From Sphingomonas kyeonggiensis (GTDB lineage: Bacteria > Pseudomonadota > Alphaproteobacteria > Sphingomonadales > Sphingomonadaceae), in the NCBI RefSeq assembly GCF_014196745.1, contig NZ_JACIEH010000002.1, positions 186,383 through 250,382 of the forward strand: 64,000 nt of DNA, given 5' to 3'. Each line of letters opens with the position of its first letter. Position 1 is the stretch's first letter. Shown piece after piece: positions 1-8,000 of the stretch. Made by a program: the position numbers and the translations under genes. The notes beneath the pieces were generated by a model that worked only from the letters and a program-made list of their open reading frames with translations, made no database searches and was not told the DNA's origin.

Positions 1-108
1 GTCTCCTATCTCGCCACCGCGCTGTTCGGTGGCGCGGCCTGGGCGGCGCTCGCGCTGATCCGGATCGCCGCCTATCGGCTGGGCGGCGTACCCAAACAGG
101 GGATCTGA
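1..108 (+). CDS. C-terminal fragment of an unidentified, probably membrane, protein
   Basis: An open frame enters from the left edge and stops at TGA 106-108, leaving only the last 35 residues. They are rich in Ala, Leu and Gly, and about 20 of them could form one membrane segment, followed by a short basic tail. This is too little to name a family. Its last 37 bases overlap the 3' end of the convergent GNAT gene. That tail-to-tail overlap is common in compact alphaproteobacterial genomes. Confidence 0.5.
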   Translation, partial: VSYLATALFGGAAWAALALIRIAAYRLGGVPKQGI

Positions 109-671
109 GGCGCGGCATCCGCCGCCAGCACGCCGGCGAGCCGCGGATCGGCAAAGGTCTCCACCGTGCGCTTGTAGGGCACGAAGCCGTGCTTGCGGTA
201 GAAGCCGAGCGCCCCCGGCGAATCGAGCGTGCAGGTGTGCACCCAGACGCGGCTGACCCCCGGCCGCCACGCCAGCATCAGCGCATGCGCCATCAGCCAG
301 CCGCCATGGCCCTTGCCGGCCAGCTCGGGCACCAGCCCGACGAACCCCAGCTCGCAGGTTCCTTCGATGCGGAAGTCGAGCTCGAGCATGCCGACCTCGA
401 TACCGTTGCGGTCGACTACCGCATGTATCCAGACCTCGGGATCGTGGAGGATCGCGGTCAGCCGCGCCTCGTCCATCACCAGCCGCGAGAACCACAGCCA
501 GGGCTCACCGACCCGGCGGAACAGCGTGCGGTACTTGGCCGGATCGGGCGCGTTCCAGCGCACCAGCCGCAGCGGCGAATCGGGCAGGGGCCGGGGGCGG
601 GGGCGCTCCAGCATCTCCAGCGCGGTGACGACGGTGGCGATCTGGTCGTTCGCGACCGGGATCAGGCCCAT
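72..671 (-). CDS. GNAT-family N-acetyltransferase
   Basis: This 199-residue protein has the GNAT fold pattern. An acidic strand (MLELDFR) is followed by LGFVGLVPELAGKGHGGWL, where the Q/RxxGxG/A acetyl-CoA loop appears as A-G-K-G-H-G. Near the C-terminus is the typical 'SPGALGFYRKHGFVPYKR' region. It probably transfers an acetyl group from acetyl-CoA to a small-molecule or protein amine; the substrate cannot be read from the sequence. The gene starts two bases after the hemF stop codon and is the last member of a trmL-hemF-GNAT operon. Confidence 0.85.
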   Translation of the reverse strand: MGLIPVANDQIATVVTALEMLERPRPRPLPDSPLRLVRWNAPDPAKYRTLFRRVGEPWLWFSRLVMDEARLTAILHDPEVWIHAVVDRNGIEVGMLELDFRIEGTCELGFVGLVPELAGKGHGGWLMAHALMLAWRPGVSRVWVHTCTLDSPGALGFYRKHGFVPYKRTVETFADPRLAGVLAADAAPQIPCLGTPPSR

Positions 672-672
672 C

Positions 673-1515
673 TCAAGACCACGCTGCCATCGGCGGCAGG
701 CTCATCAGGATCGCGTCGATATTGCCGCCGGTCTTCAGGCCGAACAACGTCCCCCGGTCGTAGATCAGGTTGAACTCGGCATAGCGGCCGCGCCATTCGA
801 GCTGGCGCTGCTTGTCCTCCGCGGTGAAGTCCATGCCCATCCGTTTGCGGACCAGGCGCGGGAACACCTCGAGGAACGCCCTGCCGACATCCTGGGTGAA
901 GGCGAAATCCGCCTCCCAGTCGCTCTCCAGATGGTCGTAGAAGATCCCGCCCACGCCGCGATGCGTCTTGCGGTGGGGGATGTAGAAATATTCGTCCGCC
1001 CATTGCTTGAAGCGCGGATAATGCTCCGGGTCGTGGGCATCGCACGCGGACTGCAGCGCGGCATGGAAGTCCGCGGTGTCCTCGTCATAGGGCATCGGCG
1101 GGTTGAGGTCCGCCCCGCCGCCGAACCAGCGCTTGGTGGTGGTCAGGAAGCGCGTGTTCATGTGCACCGCCGGCGCGTGCGGGTTCGCCATGTGCGCCAC
1201 CAGGCTGACCCCGGTGGCGAAGAATTGCGGGTCCTCGCCCGCGCCGTGGATCGACTTGGCGAAATCGCCCTCCAGGCTGCCGCCGACGGTGGAGACGTTG
1301 ACGCCCACCTTCTCGAACACCTTGCCCTTCATCACCCCGCGCACGCCGCCACCGCCCGGCTCGCCGCTGGGATCGGTCCGGTCCCAGGCGATGTACTCGA
1401 ACCGCGCGTCCGATCCCGCCTCGGCCTCGATCGCCTCGAATTCGGTGCAGATCGCGGTGCGCAGGCTTTCGAACCACGCCCGGGCGCGCTGCTGCTGGTC
1501 GTCGAGCTCGATCAT
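673..1515 (-). CDS. hemF: oxygen-dependent coproporphyrinogen III oxidase
   Basis: HemF oxidatively decarboxylates coproporphyrinogen III to protoporphyrinogen IX in heme synthesis, using O2. The 280-residue length is normal for the family. Recognisable blocks are GGGGVRGVMKGKVFEKVGVN near residue 55, HMNTRFL and WFGGGADLNP in the middle, and the C-terminal YAEFNLIYDRGT and GGNIDAILMSLPP. The start codon overlaps the trmL stop as ATGA, which suggests translational coupling. Heme supply next to the divergent cytochrome bc1 operon makes functional sense, although the two are transcribed in opposite directions. Confidence 0.97.
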   Translation of the reverse strand: MIELDDQQQRARAWFESLRTAICTEFEAIEAEAGSDARFEYIAWDRTDPSGEPGGGGVRGVMKGKVFEKVGVNVSTVGGSLEGDFAKSIHGAGEDPQFFATGVSLVAHMANPHAPAVHMNTRFLTTTKRWFGGGADLNPPMPYDEDTADFHAALQSACDAHDPEHYPRFKQWADEYFYIPHRKTHRGVGGIFYDHLESDWEADFAFTQDVGRAFLEVFPRLVRKRMGMDFTAEDKQRQLEWRGRYAEFNLIYDRGTLFGLKTGGNIDAILMSLPPMAAWS

Positions 1516-1964
1516 TGCGGGGGGAATCCATTGGTCTGGCGCAGTGCCTCGGCGAGCGAGATGCCCGCGGACACGGCAAGGTTGAGCGAGCGCAGGCCCG
1601 CGCGGATCGGGATGCGAACGGCTAGGTCGGCGCGTTCGTGCACGTAATCGGGGGCGCCGCGGCTCTCCGATCCGAACAGCAGGGTGTCGCCCGGCTGGAA
1701 CACCGTCTCGGTCAGCGGGATCGATCCGCGCGTGGTGAACAGGATCACCCGGCCGGGCAGCTTCCCGGCAAATTCGTGGAAATCGGCATGGCGCACCACA
1801 TCGGCCGCGCCGCCATAGTCCATCGCGGCCCGGCGAAACGCCGCGTCGTTCCAGCCGAATCCCATCGGCTCGATCAGATCGACCGGCGTATCGAAACAGG
1901 CGCCCAGGCGCAGCACGGCGCCTACATTGCCGGCAATATCGGGCTCGAACAGGGCTAGTCGCAT
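1512..1964 (-). CDS. trmL: tRNA (cytidine/uridine-34 2'-O)-methyltransferase
   Basis: This is a 150-residue SPOUT-superfamily methyltransferase that 2'-O-methylates the wobble base of particular leucine tRNAs using SAM. The family signature is visible: EPDIAGNVGAVLRLGAC at the N-terminus, then LFGSESRGAP, and then the C-terminal knot residues IPIRAGLRSLNLAVSAGI. The length matches TrmL (about 150-160). It is the first gene of the minus-strand operon with hemF and the GNAT gene and lies back to back with petA. The intervening 200 bases (1965-2165) must hold both promoters. Confidence 0.93.
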   Translation of the reverse strand: MRLALFEPDIAGNVGAVLRLGACFDTPVDLIEPMGFGWNDAAFRRAAMDYGGAADVVRHADFHEFAGKLPGRVILFTTRGSIPLTETVFQPGDTLLFGSESRGAPDYVHERADLAVRIPIRAGLRSLNLAVSAGISLAEALRQTNGFPPQ

Positions 1965-2165
1965 GGCTTTGCTCCTAGCGTTCTATTCCCTTGCGTAACA
2001 AGCCGCTGAAAAAGCCTGTTGCGGAAGCGCAGGGGCGCCGTCTATCACCTCCCCCGGCCTATTCGGGGGACATCGAAGGGCAACGAGGGGGCCCTTAGCG
2101 CCCGTGTGAGCTTTACGTTCTGTCCGCGCGTTCGACGCGGCAAGTCCGAAGTGCAAGGGGTAAAC

Positions 2166-2717
2166 ATGGCAATTGAAGCCGATCTGGCCGGTCCCGAGAA
2201 TCCCCGTCGTCGCGATTATCTCCAATTTGCCGCCGTCTCCGTGGCGGCGGTGGGCGCGGGCGTCGCGGTGCTCCCGCTGGTCAATTCGATGAACCCGTCG
2301 GCCGATGTGCTCGCACAGTCCACCACCGAGGTGGACGTGTCGAAGATCGAGCCGGGCCAGGCGATCAAGACCAGCTTCCGCAAGCAGCCTTTGTTCGTGC
2401 GCAACCTGACGCCGAAGGAAATCGCCGAGGCGGATGCGGTGCCGGTCTCCAGCCTGCGCGACCCGCAGACGCTCGAGCAGCGCACGGCCAAGGGCCACAC
2501 CAACTGGCTGATCACGCTGGGCGTCTGCACCCATCTCGGCTGCGTGCCGCTGGGCGCGGGCGAGGGCGAGAATCGCGGGCCGTTCGGCGGCTATTTCTGC
2601 CCGTGCCATGGCTCGGCCTATGACACTGCCGGCCGTATCCGCCAGGGTCCGGCTCCGAAGAACCTCGAGGTTCCAAAATATAATTTCACGTCCGACTCTG
2701 TCGTCGTGGTTGGGTGA
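2166..2717 (+). CDS. petA: ubiquinol-cytochrome c reductase Rieske iron-sulfur subunit
   Basis: The Rieske [2Fe-2S] subunit of the cytochrome bc1 complex takes electrons from ubiquinol and passes them to cytochrome c1. The start at ATG 2166 follows AAGGGG about 7 bases upstream. It gives a 183-residue protein with an N-terminal R-R-R-D-Y-L-Q-F twin-arginine-like motif before a hydrophobic anchor (residues 14-42). Cluster ligands are C121-T-H123-L-G-C126 and C145-P-C147-H148, with C126 and C147 as the usual disulfide. It is followed after 12 bases by petB. An open frame continues upstream of 2166, but it lacks a ribosome-binding site and breaks the twin-arginine N-terminus. Confidence 0.96.
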   Translation: MAIEADLAGPENPRRRDYLQFAAVSVAAVGAGVAVLPLVNSMNPSADVLAQSTTEVDVSKIEPGQAIKTSFRKQPLFVRNLTPKEIAEADAVPVSSLRDPQTLEQRTAKGHTNWLITLGVCTHLGCVPLGAGEGENRGPFGGYFCPCHGSAYDTAGRIRQGPAPKNLEVPKYNFTSDSVVVVG

Positions 2718-2729
2718 GGATAGGGCGCG

Positions 2730-3989
2730 ATGAGCTTTCCCTGGGCCAAGCATTATGAGCCGAAGAACCCGGTGATGCAGTGGGTGGATTCCCGTCTGCC
2801 CCTGCCGCGCTTCGTCTACAACGCCGTCGGTGCCGGTTATCCGGTGCCGCGCAACCTCAATTACTGGTGGAATTTCGGCGTGCTCGCCGGGGTGGCGCTG
2901 GTCTGCCAGCTGATCACCGGCATCGTGCTGGCGATGCACTTCCACTCGTCGGCCGCGAGCGCCTTCGATTCGGTCAATGTCGGCATCATGCGCGACGTGA
3001 ACGCGGGCTGGTTCCTGCGCTTCGCCCACGCCAACGGCGCCTCGATGTTCTTCGTGGTGATCTACATCCACATGTTCCGCGGCCTCTATTACGGGTCGTA
3101 CAAGGCGCCGCGCGAGATGGTGTGGCTGCTCGGCGTGGTGATCTTCCTGCTGCTGATGGCCACCGCCTTCATGGGCTATGTGCTCCCCTGGGGGCAGATG
3201 AGCTTCTGGGGCGCCCAGGTGATCACCGGCTTCTTCTCGGCGATCCCGGTGGTCGGCGACTGGATCCGCATCTGGCTGCTCGGCGGCTATGCGCCGGACG
3301 ATGCCGCGCTCAACCGCTTCTTCTCGCTCCACTATCTCCTGCCCTTCGTGATCGCGGGCGCCGTGATCCTGCACATCTGGGCACTCCACATCCCGGGCTC
3401 GTCGAACCCGACCGGCGTGGAAGTGAAGGGCGAGCAGGATACCGTGCCGTTCCACCCGTACTACACGGCGAAGGACGGCCTGGGCGTGGTGGTGTTCCTG
3501 ATCCTGTTCTCGGTGCTGATCTTCTTCGCGCCGGACTATCTGGGCCATCCGGACAACTACATTCCGGCCAACCCGCTCTCCACCCCGGCGCACATCGTCC
3601 CCGAATGGTATTTCTGGCCGTTCTACGCGATCCTGCGTGCCTTCACCGCGGACTTCATCCTGCCGGCGAAGCTGTGGGGCGTGCTGGCGATGTTCGGCTC
3701 GATCCTGCTCCTGTTCTTCCTGCCCTGGCTCGACAAGTCGCCGGTGCGTTCGGGCTCCTACCGCCCGATGTACAAGGTCGCCTTCTGGGTGCTCGTGGCG
3801 GACGTGCTGGTGCTTGGCTATTGCGGCGGCTCTCCGGCCGAACCGCTCTACGTGATCCTCAGCCAGATCGCGGCAGCCTATTACTTCGCGCACTTCCTGA
3901 TCATCGTGCCGATCATCTCGCACCTCGAGACGCCGAAGCCGCTGCCGGGCTCGATCACCGAGGCCGTGCTGGCCAAGACCGGCGCGTAA
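2730..3989 (+). CDS. petB: ubiquinol-cytochrome c reductase cytochrome b
   Basis: This is the membrane-core subunit of the bc1 complex, carrying hemes bL and bH and both quinone sites. Its 419 residues contain eight hydrophobic segments. Heme-ligand histidines lie in the second segment (AMHFHSS and the following [11 protein letters not shown] region) and the fourth ([20 protein letters not shown]). The Qo-site P-E-W-Y motif appears as [17 protein letters not shown]. The C-terminal four-helix part is fused to the N-terminal part, as in mitochondria and alphaproteobacteria rather than the split b6/subunit IV form. It is the second gene of petABC. Confidence 0.97.
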   Translation: MSFPWAKHYEPKNPVMQWVDSRLPLPRFVYNAVGAGYPVPRNLNYWWNFGVLAGVALVCQLITGIVLAMHFHSSAASAFDSVNVGIMRDVNAGWFLRFAHANGASMFFVVIYIHMFRGLYYGSYKAPREMVWLLGVVIFLLLMATAFMGYVLPWGQMSFWGAQVITGFFSAIPVVGDWIRIWLLGGYAPDDAALNRFFSLHYLLPFVIAGAVILHIWALHIPGSSNPTGVEVKGEQDTVPFHPYYTAKDGLGVVVFLILFSVLIFFAPDYLGHPDNYIPANPLSTPAHIVPEWYFWPFYAILRAFTADFILPAKLWGVLAMFGSILLLFFLPWLDKSPVRSGSYRPMYKVAFWVLVADVLVLGYCGGSPAEPLYVILSQIAAAYYFAHFLIIVPIISHLETPKPLPGSITEAVLAKTGA

Positions 3990-4004
3990 GGGGGACTGGG
4001 AACA

Positions 4005-4841
4005 ATGACTTCACTGTTCATCAAATCGATCAAGTTCCTGGTCGGCGGTGGCTTTATCCTCGTGCTGCTGATCGCGCTGTGGGGCTCGATCTGGGGCGTG
4101 ATCAACGAGCCGCCCGCCGAAACCGCCGAGCATGCGATGCACAAGCATCCCAAGGAGCTGAAGCTCGCCTCGGACGGTCCACTCGGCAAGTTCGACGAGC
4201 GCCAGCTGCAGCGCGGCTTCCTCGTCTACAAGGAGGTCTGCGCGACCTGCCACTCGCTGAGCCTGGTCTCGTTCCGCAATCTGAAGGACCTCGGCTATAC
4301 CGATGCCGAGGTGAAGAAGATCGCCAAGGACTGGGGCACCAAGCAGCCGGTGTTCGACGAGAAGGGCGGCACCTGGGGCGAGCGGGACAACCTGCCCTCG
4401 GATCGCTTCCCCAAGGTCTATTATCCGGGCACCGGCACGCCGCCGGACCTCAGCCTGATCACCAAGGCGCGGCATGACGGCGCGGCCTATGTCCACTCGC
4501 TGCTGACCGGCTATAACGAGAAGCCTTCGGCCGAGGCGCTGAAGCACTTCCCGGAATTCGCCAAGACGCCGGACGGGATGCACTTCAACCCGTATTTCGC
4601 GAACCTCAACATCGCGATGCCGCCGCCCCTGACGCAGGACGGCCAGGTCCAGTATTCGGACGGCACCCGCGCGACGGTGGACCAGATGTCGACCGACGTG
4701 GCCGCCTTCCTGGTGTGGACCGCGGAGCCGACCCTCCAGACCCGCCGCATGGCCGGCTGGGCGGTGCTCGGCTTCCTGATCGTGCTGGGCTTCCTGACCT
4801 ATGGCGCCTATCGCTCGGTGTGGGCCGGCGTTAAGCACTGA
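4005..4841 (+). CDS. petC: ubiquinol-cytochrome c reductase cytochrome c1
   Basis: This heme c subunit of the bc1 complex accepts electrons from the Rieske protein and hands them to soluble or membrane cytochrome c. The 278-residue protein has a hydrophobic N-terminal segment (residues about 10-32). The covalent heme motif is C79-A-T-C82-H83, and M205 in NIAMPPPL fits the axial methionine ligand. A C-terminal transmembrane anchor spans roughly residues 248-268. It is the last gene of petABC, ending 30 bases before a GC-rich hairpin. Confidence 0.96.
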   Translation: MTSLFIKSIKFLVGGGFILVLLIALWGSIWGVINEPPAETAEHAMHKHPKELKLASDGPLGKFDERQLQRGFLVYKEVCATCHSLSLVSFRNLKDLGYTDAEVKKIAKDWGTKQPVFDEKGGTWGERDNLPSDRFPKVYYPGTGTPPDLSLITKARHDGAAYVHSLLTGYNEKPSAEALKHFPEFAKTPDGMHFNPYFANLNIAMPPPLTQDGQVQYSDGTRATVDQMSTDVAAFLVWTAEPTLQTRRMAGWAVLGFLIVLGFLTYGAYRSVWAGVKH

Positions 4842-4871
4842 TACCGCTTCGGCGGCCAGAACCAGTCAATC

Positions 4872-4912
4872 GGATCCCGCCCCGGCAACCGCCAGGGCGG
4901 GATTCCTGTGTT
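4872..4912 (+). terminator. hairpin after petABC
   Basis: A perfect 9-bp stem (4874-4882 with 4895-4903, ATCCCGCCC against GGGCGGGAT) encloses a 12-base loop, followed by the T-rich but interrupted ttcctgtgttt. It sits between the cytochrome c1 stop and apt and is a plausible intrinsic terminator. The weak T-tract leaves room for read-through into apt. Confidence 0.6.
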
Positions 4913-4930
4913 TAGCAAGGGTCAGCTTCA

Positions 4931-5461
4931 ATGAATGACGACATCCGGCAGCGCATCCGGACGATTCCCGATTTCCCCAAGCCGGGCATCATGTTCCGCG
5001 ACATCACCACGCTGCTGCTCGATGCCGAGGGGCTGAAGCTGACGATCGACCGTATGGCCGAGGCGGTGGACGGCCCGGTCGACCTGGTCGCCGGGATCGA
5101 GGCGCGCGGCTTCCTGTTCGGCGCGGCGCTGGCGGTGAAGCTCGGCGCGGGCATGCTGCTGGTCCGCAAGGACGGCAAGCTGCCCGGCGCGACGATCGCC
5201 GAGGATTATGCGCTGGAATACGGCACCGACCGGATTGCCATCCATGCCGACGCACTGGCGCCGGGCGCCCGCGTGCTGTTGGTCGACGATCTGATCGCCA
5301 CCGGCGGTACCGCCCGCGCCGCGGTGCGCCTGCTGCGCAAGGCGGGGGCCGAGGTCACCCAGGCGAGCTTCGTGGTCGACCTGCCCGAACTCGGCGGCGC
5401 CGAGGCGCTGCGCGGCGACGGGATCCACGTTCATTCGCTGGTGGCGTTCGACGGGCATTGA
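4931..5461 (+). CDS. apt: adenine phosphoribosyltransferase
   Basis: Apt salvages adenine by transferring ribose-5-phosphate from PRPP to make AMP. The 176 residues match the family. Signatures are IRTIPDFPKPGIMFRDITTL at the N-terminus, the VAGIEARGFLFG block, and the PRPP-binding loop RVLLVDDLIATGGTARAA. A moderate purine-rich stretch (AAGGGTC) precedes ATG 4931. It probably forms its own unit between the petABC hairpin and a small hairpin beyond its stop. Confidence 0.96.
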   Translation: MNDDIRQRIRTIPDFPKPGIMFRDITTLLLDAEGLKLTIDRMAEAVDGPVDLVAGIEARGFLFGAALAVKLGAGMLLVRKDGKLPGATIAEDYALEYGTDRIAIHADALAPGARVLLVDDLIATGGTARAAVRLLRKAGAEVTQASFVVDLPELGGAEALRGDGIHVHSLVAFDGH

Positions 5462-5467
5462 GCCCCG

Positions 5468-5485
5468 GGAACCGGCTGCGGTTCC
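5468..5485 (+). terminator. possible hairpin after apt
   Basis: A perfect 6-bp stem, GGAACC (5468-5473) with GGTTCC (5480-5485), has a 6-base loop 7 bases beyond the apt stop. No T-tract follows, so termination activity is uncertain. Confidence 0.35.
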
Positions 5486-5560
5486 AGGCATTTGATCAGC
5501 ACGGGGGCGCGGACACGCGAACCTCGCCTCCGTGCCGCGTCTCCGTCAAGGAGACCGGAC

Positions 5561-5884
5561 ATGCGCTTCCCCCTCAAATCCACGATCCTCGCTGCCGGCA
5601 TTGCCGGAGCCGCGCTGCTCGGCGGCTGTGTCGATGACGGCTATGGCTATGGCGGGGGCCGCGTCGCGGTCGGCTACAATGCCGGCTGGGGCGACCCCTA
5701 TTGGGGCTGGTACGGCGACTATTACTACCCGGGCACGGGCTATTATGTGTACGATCGGTACCGCGCGCGTCACCGCTGGAACGACGTCCAGCGCGGCTAT
5801 TGGGAGGGGCGGCGCGGCACTTGGCGCGGCGATCAGCGCTGGCGGAGCAATTGGCGCGATTTCGGGCCGCGGCGCCGGCGCTAG
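5561..5884 (+). CDS. small Tyr/Arg-rich lipoprotein of unknown function
   Basis: The start at ATG 5561 is preceded by AAGGAG (spacing about 8). It yields 107 residues with a lipoprotein signal: a hydrophobic stretch ending in L-L-G-G-C, so Cys22 is the predicted lipidated residue. The mature part is unusual. It starts with a Gly/Tyr-rich stretch with many aromatic residues (YGYGGG, YWGWYGDYYY) and ends in a very basic Trp/Arg tail. The composition suggests an outer-membrane-anchored protein binding polyanions or the cell wall, which is inference only. No family is recognised. Confidence 0.75.
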   Translation: MRFPLKSTILAAGIAGAALLGGCVDDGYGYGGGRVAVGYNAGWGDPYWGWYGDYYYPGTGYYVYDRYRARHRWNDVQRGYWEGRRGTWRGDQRWRSNWRDFGPRRRR

Positions 5885-5887
5885 GGC

Positions 5888-6340
5888 TCAGCCCTCCGCC
5901 GGCTTACGCCGCATCAGCGCCAGCGCGATGAACCGCAGCACCGGCTCGTCATGCTGGTTGTAGGTGGTGGTCTGGGTCCGCATGCTGCCCATCTCGGGCC
6001 GGCTGCGCGAGGGCTTCACTTCCAGGATCTCGCTCTCGCAGCGCAGCACGTCGCCGGGATAGACCGGCTTGAGCCAGCGCAGCTCGTCCACGCCGGCCGC
6101 GCCCAGGCTGGCCTGGGGGTTCACCCCCATCTCGGCGACGAACATCGACATGGTCATCGCGCAGGTGTGCCATCCGCTCGCCGCGAGCCTGCCGAAATGG
6201 GTGCTCGCCGCGCCCTCGTCGGAAAGATGGAAGGGCTGGGGGTCGTACTTCCGCGCGAAGTCGAGCACTTCCTCGCGCGTGACCTCGTATCGCCCGAAGC
6301 TCCGCTTCGTGCCGACTTGCATATCGTCCAGATAGAGCAT
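5888..6340 (-). CDS. MaoC-like acyl dehydratase
   Basis: This 150-residue hot-dog fold protein is of the R-specific enoyl-CoA hydratase (MaoC) type. It shows the usual opening (FGRYEVTREEVLDFARKYDP, then PFHLSDEGA) and the hydratase motif region HFGRLAASGWHTCAMTMSM. The family's catalytic Asp/His pair is represented by D33 in YDPQPFH and a nearby His. Later strands read ELRWLKPVYPGDVLRCESEI and MGSMRTQTTTYNQ. It probably hydrates an enoyl-CoA; the substrate is unknown. It converges on the upstream lipoprotein with a 3-base gap. Confidence 0.88.
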   Translation of the reverse strand: MLYLDDMQVGTKRSFGRYEVTREEVLDFARKYDPQPFHLSDEGAASTHFGRLAASGWHTCAMTMSMFVAEMGVNPQASLGAAGVDELRWLKPVYPGDVLRCESEILEVKPSRSRPEMGSMRTQTTTYNQHDEPVLRFIALALMRRKPAEG

Positions 6341-6386
6341 GGGATCAGTTTCGGATGAAAACCGATCCTTGGCAAGTCCTACTACG

Positions 6387-6495
6387 CGTCATCCCCGCGA
6401 AAGCGGGGACCCATCTCGTGAAGAAGCCCAGCCACCTCGCGTTTGCGTGTGCGGAAAGTCAGGGAGATGGGCCCCCGCTTTCGCGGGGGTGACGG
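6387..6495. repeat. family A palindromic intergenic repeat, copy 1
   Basis: Two arms of about 31 bases form an inverted repeat. The left arm is cgtcatccccgcgaaagcgg followed by ggacccatctc, and the right arm (6464-6495) is its complement with few mismatches. About 45 bases separate them. It lies between the minus-strand MaoC and phosphodiesterase genes. Similar elements occur at 21073, 28569 and 61332, with a variant at 25105. It resembles REP/BIME-type extragenic elements and could form a long hairpin in RNA. Confidence 0.85.
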
Positions 6496-6503
6496 CTTGG
6501 GCT

Positions 6504-7784
6504 TTATCTGGCCAGCACGTCCCGGAACGGCGCGTCGGTGCCGTCCACGCCCGGCTTGGCCGGCAGGCCGATCAGGTCGCGCAGCAGCGGGTAGACGTCG
6601 ACATTGGTGAAGGCGGGCAGCACCGCCTGCTTGAACGCCGGGCCATAGGCGATGAACAGGGCGGTCATCTCGGGCGACAGGTTGTCGAAGCCGTGATTGC
6701 CGCCGCTCTCGCCCGCCTTGCCCGGCTTGTCGCCGACCGACCAGCCGGTCTCGGCCAGGCAGAGGATCGCCGGAATCCGCGCATTGGTGCCGTAATGGAA
6801 GCGCGCCGGGATCTCGCTCTTGCGCCAGCATTCATAATGGTCGTGCTTGCCGAGCAGCACCTTCTCGACCCTGGCTTCCTTGCCCGGCGCCGGGGTCAGG
6901 CTGAGATAGGGGCCGGCCTCGACCAGGTGATAGTCCTCGGGCGCCAGGCCGGTGGTGGCGACCACGGTCCGCTCGCCGCTGGTCGCGGCCATGCCGTGAT
7001 CGGCGACGATGACGAGGTTGGCCGGCTGGCCCAGCCCGGCGAGCCCGTCGACCAGCTGGCCGACCAGCTTGTCGACATCCGCAGCGGCATCCGTCGTGCG
7101 CCGGTCGTCCGGGCCGTACATGTGGCCGGCGCTATCGACCGTGTCGAAATAGAGGGTCAGGAATTTCGGCCGGGTCGCGGCGGGGCGGCGCAGCCAGTCG
7201 ATCAGCGCGTTGACCCGCTGCTCGCCGGTGATCACCTGGTTGAACTGCGCCCAGTCGCTCGGTCGCGTGCCGCCGGCGATCTCATACGGCCATTTGTCCG
7301 CCTTCCTGCCGCCGATCGCGACGTTCGATCCCGGCCAGAATTCGGTGCCGGTGCGGATGCCGGCCTTCTCGGCGTCCACCCAGATCGGGTCGGCCTCGTT
7401 CCACCAGAACGGGTCGTCGCTCTGCATGGTGAAGACTTCCTTGGGCCGCGCCGCATCCTCCATCTTGTTGGCGGTGATGCCGTGATGGTCCGGATACATG
7501 CCGGTCACCAGCGTCCAGTGATTGGGGAAGGTCTTGGACGGGAAGCTAGGATGCATCGGCGCGGTGACGCCGCTCGCGGCCAGGCGCGAGAGGTTGGGCG
7601 TCACACCGCGCTGCAGATAGTCGCTGCGGAAGCCGTCGATCGAGACGAGGATCGTCACCGGCGCCCGCTGCTCAGCGACCGGGGCGGGGGCCGCCGCGGG
7701 CGGCGGCGCGGCCACCGGCGCGGTCGCACAGGCCTGGAGGACAGCGGCAAGCGCCGCGGCGGCGATCTTCGAATACCAGCGCAT
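6504..7784 (-). CDS. ectonucleotide pyrophosphatase/phosphodiesterase family lipoprotein
   Basis: This 426-residue exported protein belongs to the alkaline-phosphatase-like nucleotide pyrophosphatase (NPP) family. It starts at ATG 7784. The signal ends in L-Q-A-C, predicting a lipidated Cys, and an Ala/Pro-rich linker follows. Metal and nucleophile motifs are visible: ILVSIDGFRSDYL (first Asp), HPSFPSKTFPNHWTL with the catalytic Thr, DTVDSAGHMYGP, IVADHGMA and GGNHGFDN. Such enzymes hydrolyse phosphodiester or pyrophosphate bonds in the periplasm. The gene stands alone between a repeat and gene debris. Confidence 0.9.
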   Translation of the reverse strand: MRWYSKIAAAALAAVLQACATAPVAAPPPAAAPAPVAEQRAPVTILVSIDGFRSDYLQRGVTPNLSRLAASGVTAPMHPSFPSKTFPNHWTLVTGMYPDHHGITANKMEDAARPKEVFTMQSDDPFWWNEADPIWVDAEKAGIRTGTEFWPGSNVAIGGRKADKWPYEIAGGTRPSDWAQFNQVITGEQRVNALIDWLRRPAATRPKFLTLYFDTVDSAGHMYGPDDRRTTDAAADVDKLVGQLVDGLAGLGQPANLVIVADHGMAATSGERTVVATTGLAPEDYHLVEAGPYLSLTPAPGKEARVEKVLLGKHDHYECWRKSEIPARFHYGTNARIPAILCLAETGWSVGDKPGKAGESGGNHGFDNLSPEMTALFIAYGPAFKQAVLPAFTNVDVYPLLRDLIGLPAKPGVDGTDAPFRDVLAR

Positions 7785-7824
7785 GGGCGGCCCCCTGACA
7801 GCAGAATGTTGCCGGGGTAAGTCG

Positions 7825-7893
7825 TTACATCCCCAGGCCCAGCCGGGCAAACGGCGTGTAGCTGGGCGGCATGGTCGGGGAACAGCTCGTCAT
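7825..7893 (-). pseudogene. 22-residue reading frame, likely remnant
   Basis: A minus-strand ATG at 7893 overlaps the stop of the preceding fragment as ATGA and reads 22 codons (MTSCSPTMPPSYTPFARLGL plus G-M) to TAA at 7825. The ATGA coupling and its place behind the Grx-MauE gene suggest the start of a once longer operon gene or a genuine micro-protein. It is too short to assign. It contains one Cys and two Met near the N-terminus, which could bind a metal, but that is speculation. Confidence 0.3.
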
Positions 7894-8000
7894 GGGTTGC
7901 CCTGCTCCTCCATCTCCTCCTGCATGCCCGCCACCGCATGGCCGGCATGGTCCTGGGCGAAGGCGGGGAGGGGCAGCAGCGCGGCGGTGGTTGGGAGCAG
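7890..8000 (-). pseudogene. orphan exported-peptide frame directly behind the MauE stop codon
   Basis: Directly after the TAG stop of the Grx-MauE gene the same frame stays open for 36 codons. It reads like a signal peptide: LLPTTAALLPLPAFAQ with an A-F-A-Q cleavage site. A short His/Glu/Met tail (DHAGHAVAGMQEEMEEQGNP) follows. There is no ATG, GTG or TTG start, only CTG at 8000, and the codons before the TAG are ATG-GGA-ATG. Either a CTG start, stop-codon read-through or a decayed gene explains it. A decayed gene for a small metal-related periplasmic protein is the guess I favour. Confidence 0.35.

Noticed and set aside
1983-3923. Very long minus-strand frame opposite petABC
   Set aside because: It is the complement of conserved cytochrome bc1 genes; its His/Arg/Glu-rich composition is the usual shadow in GC-rich DNA.
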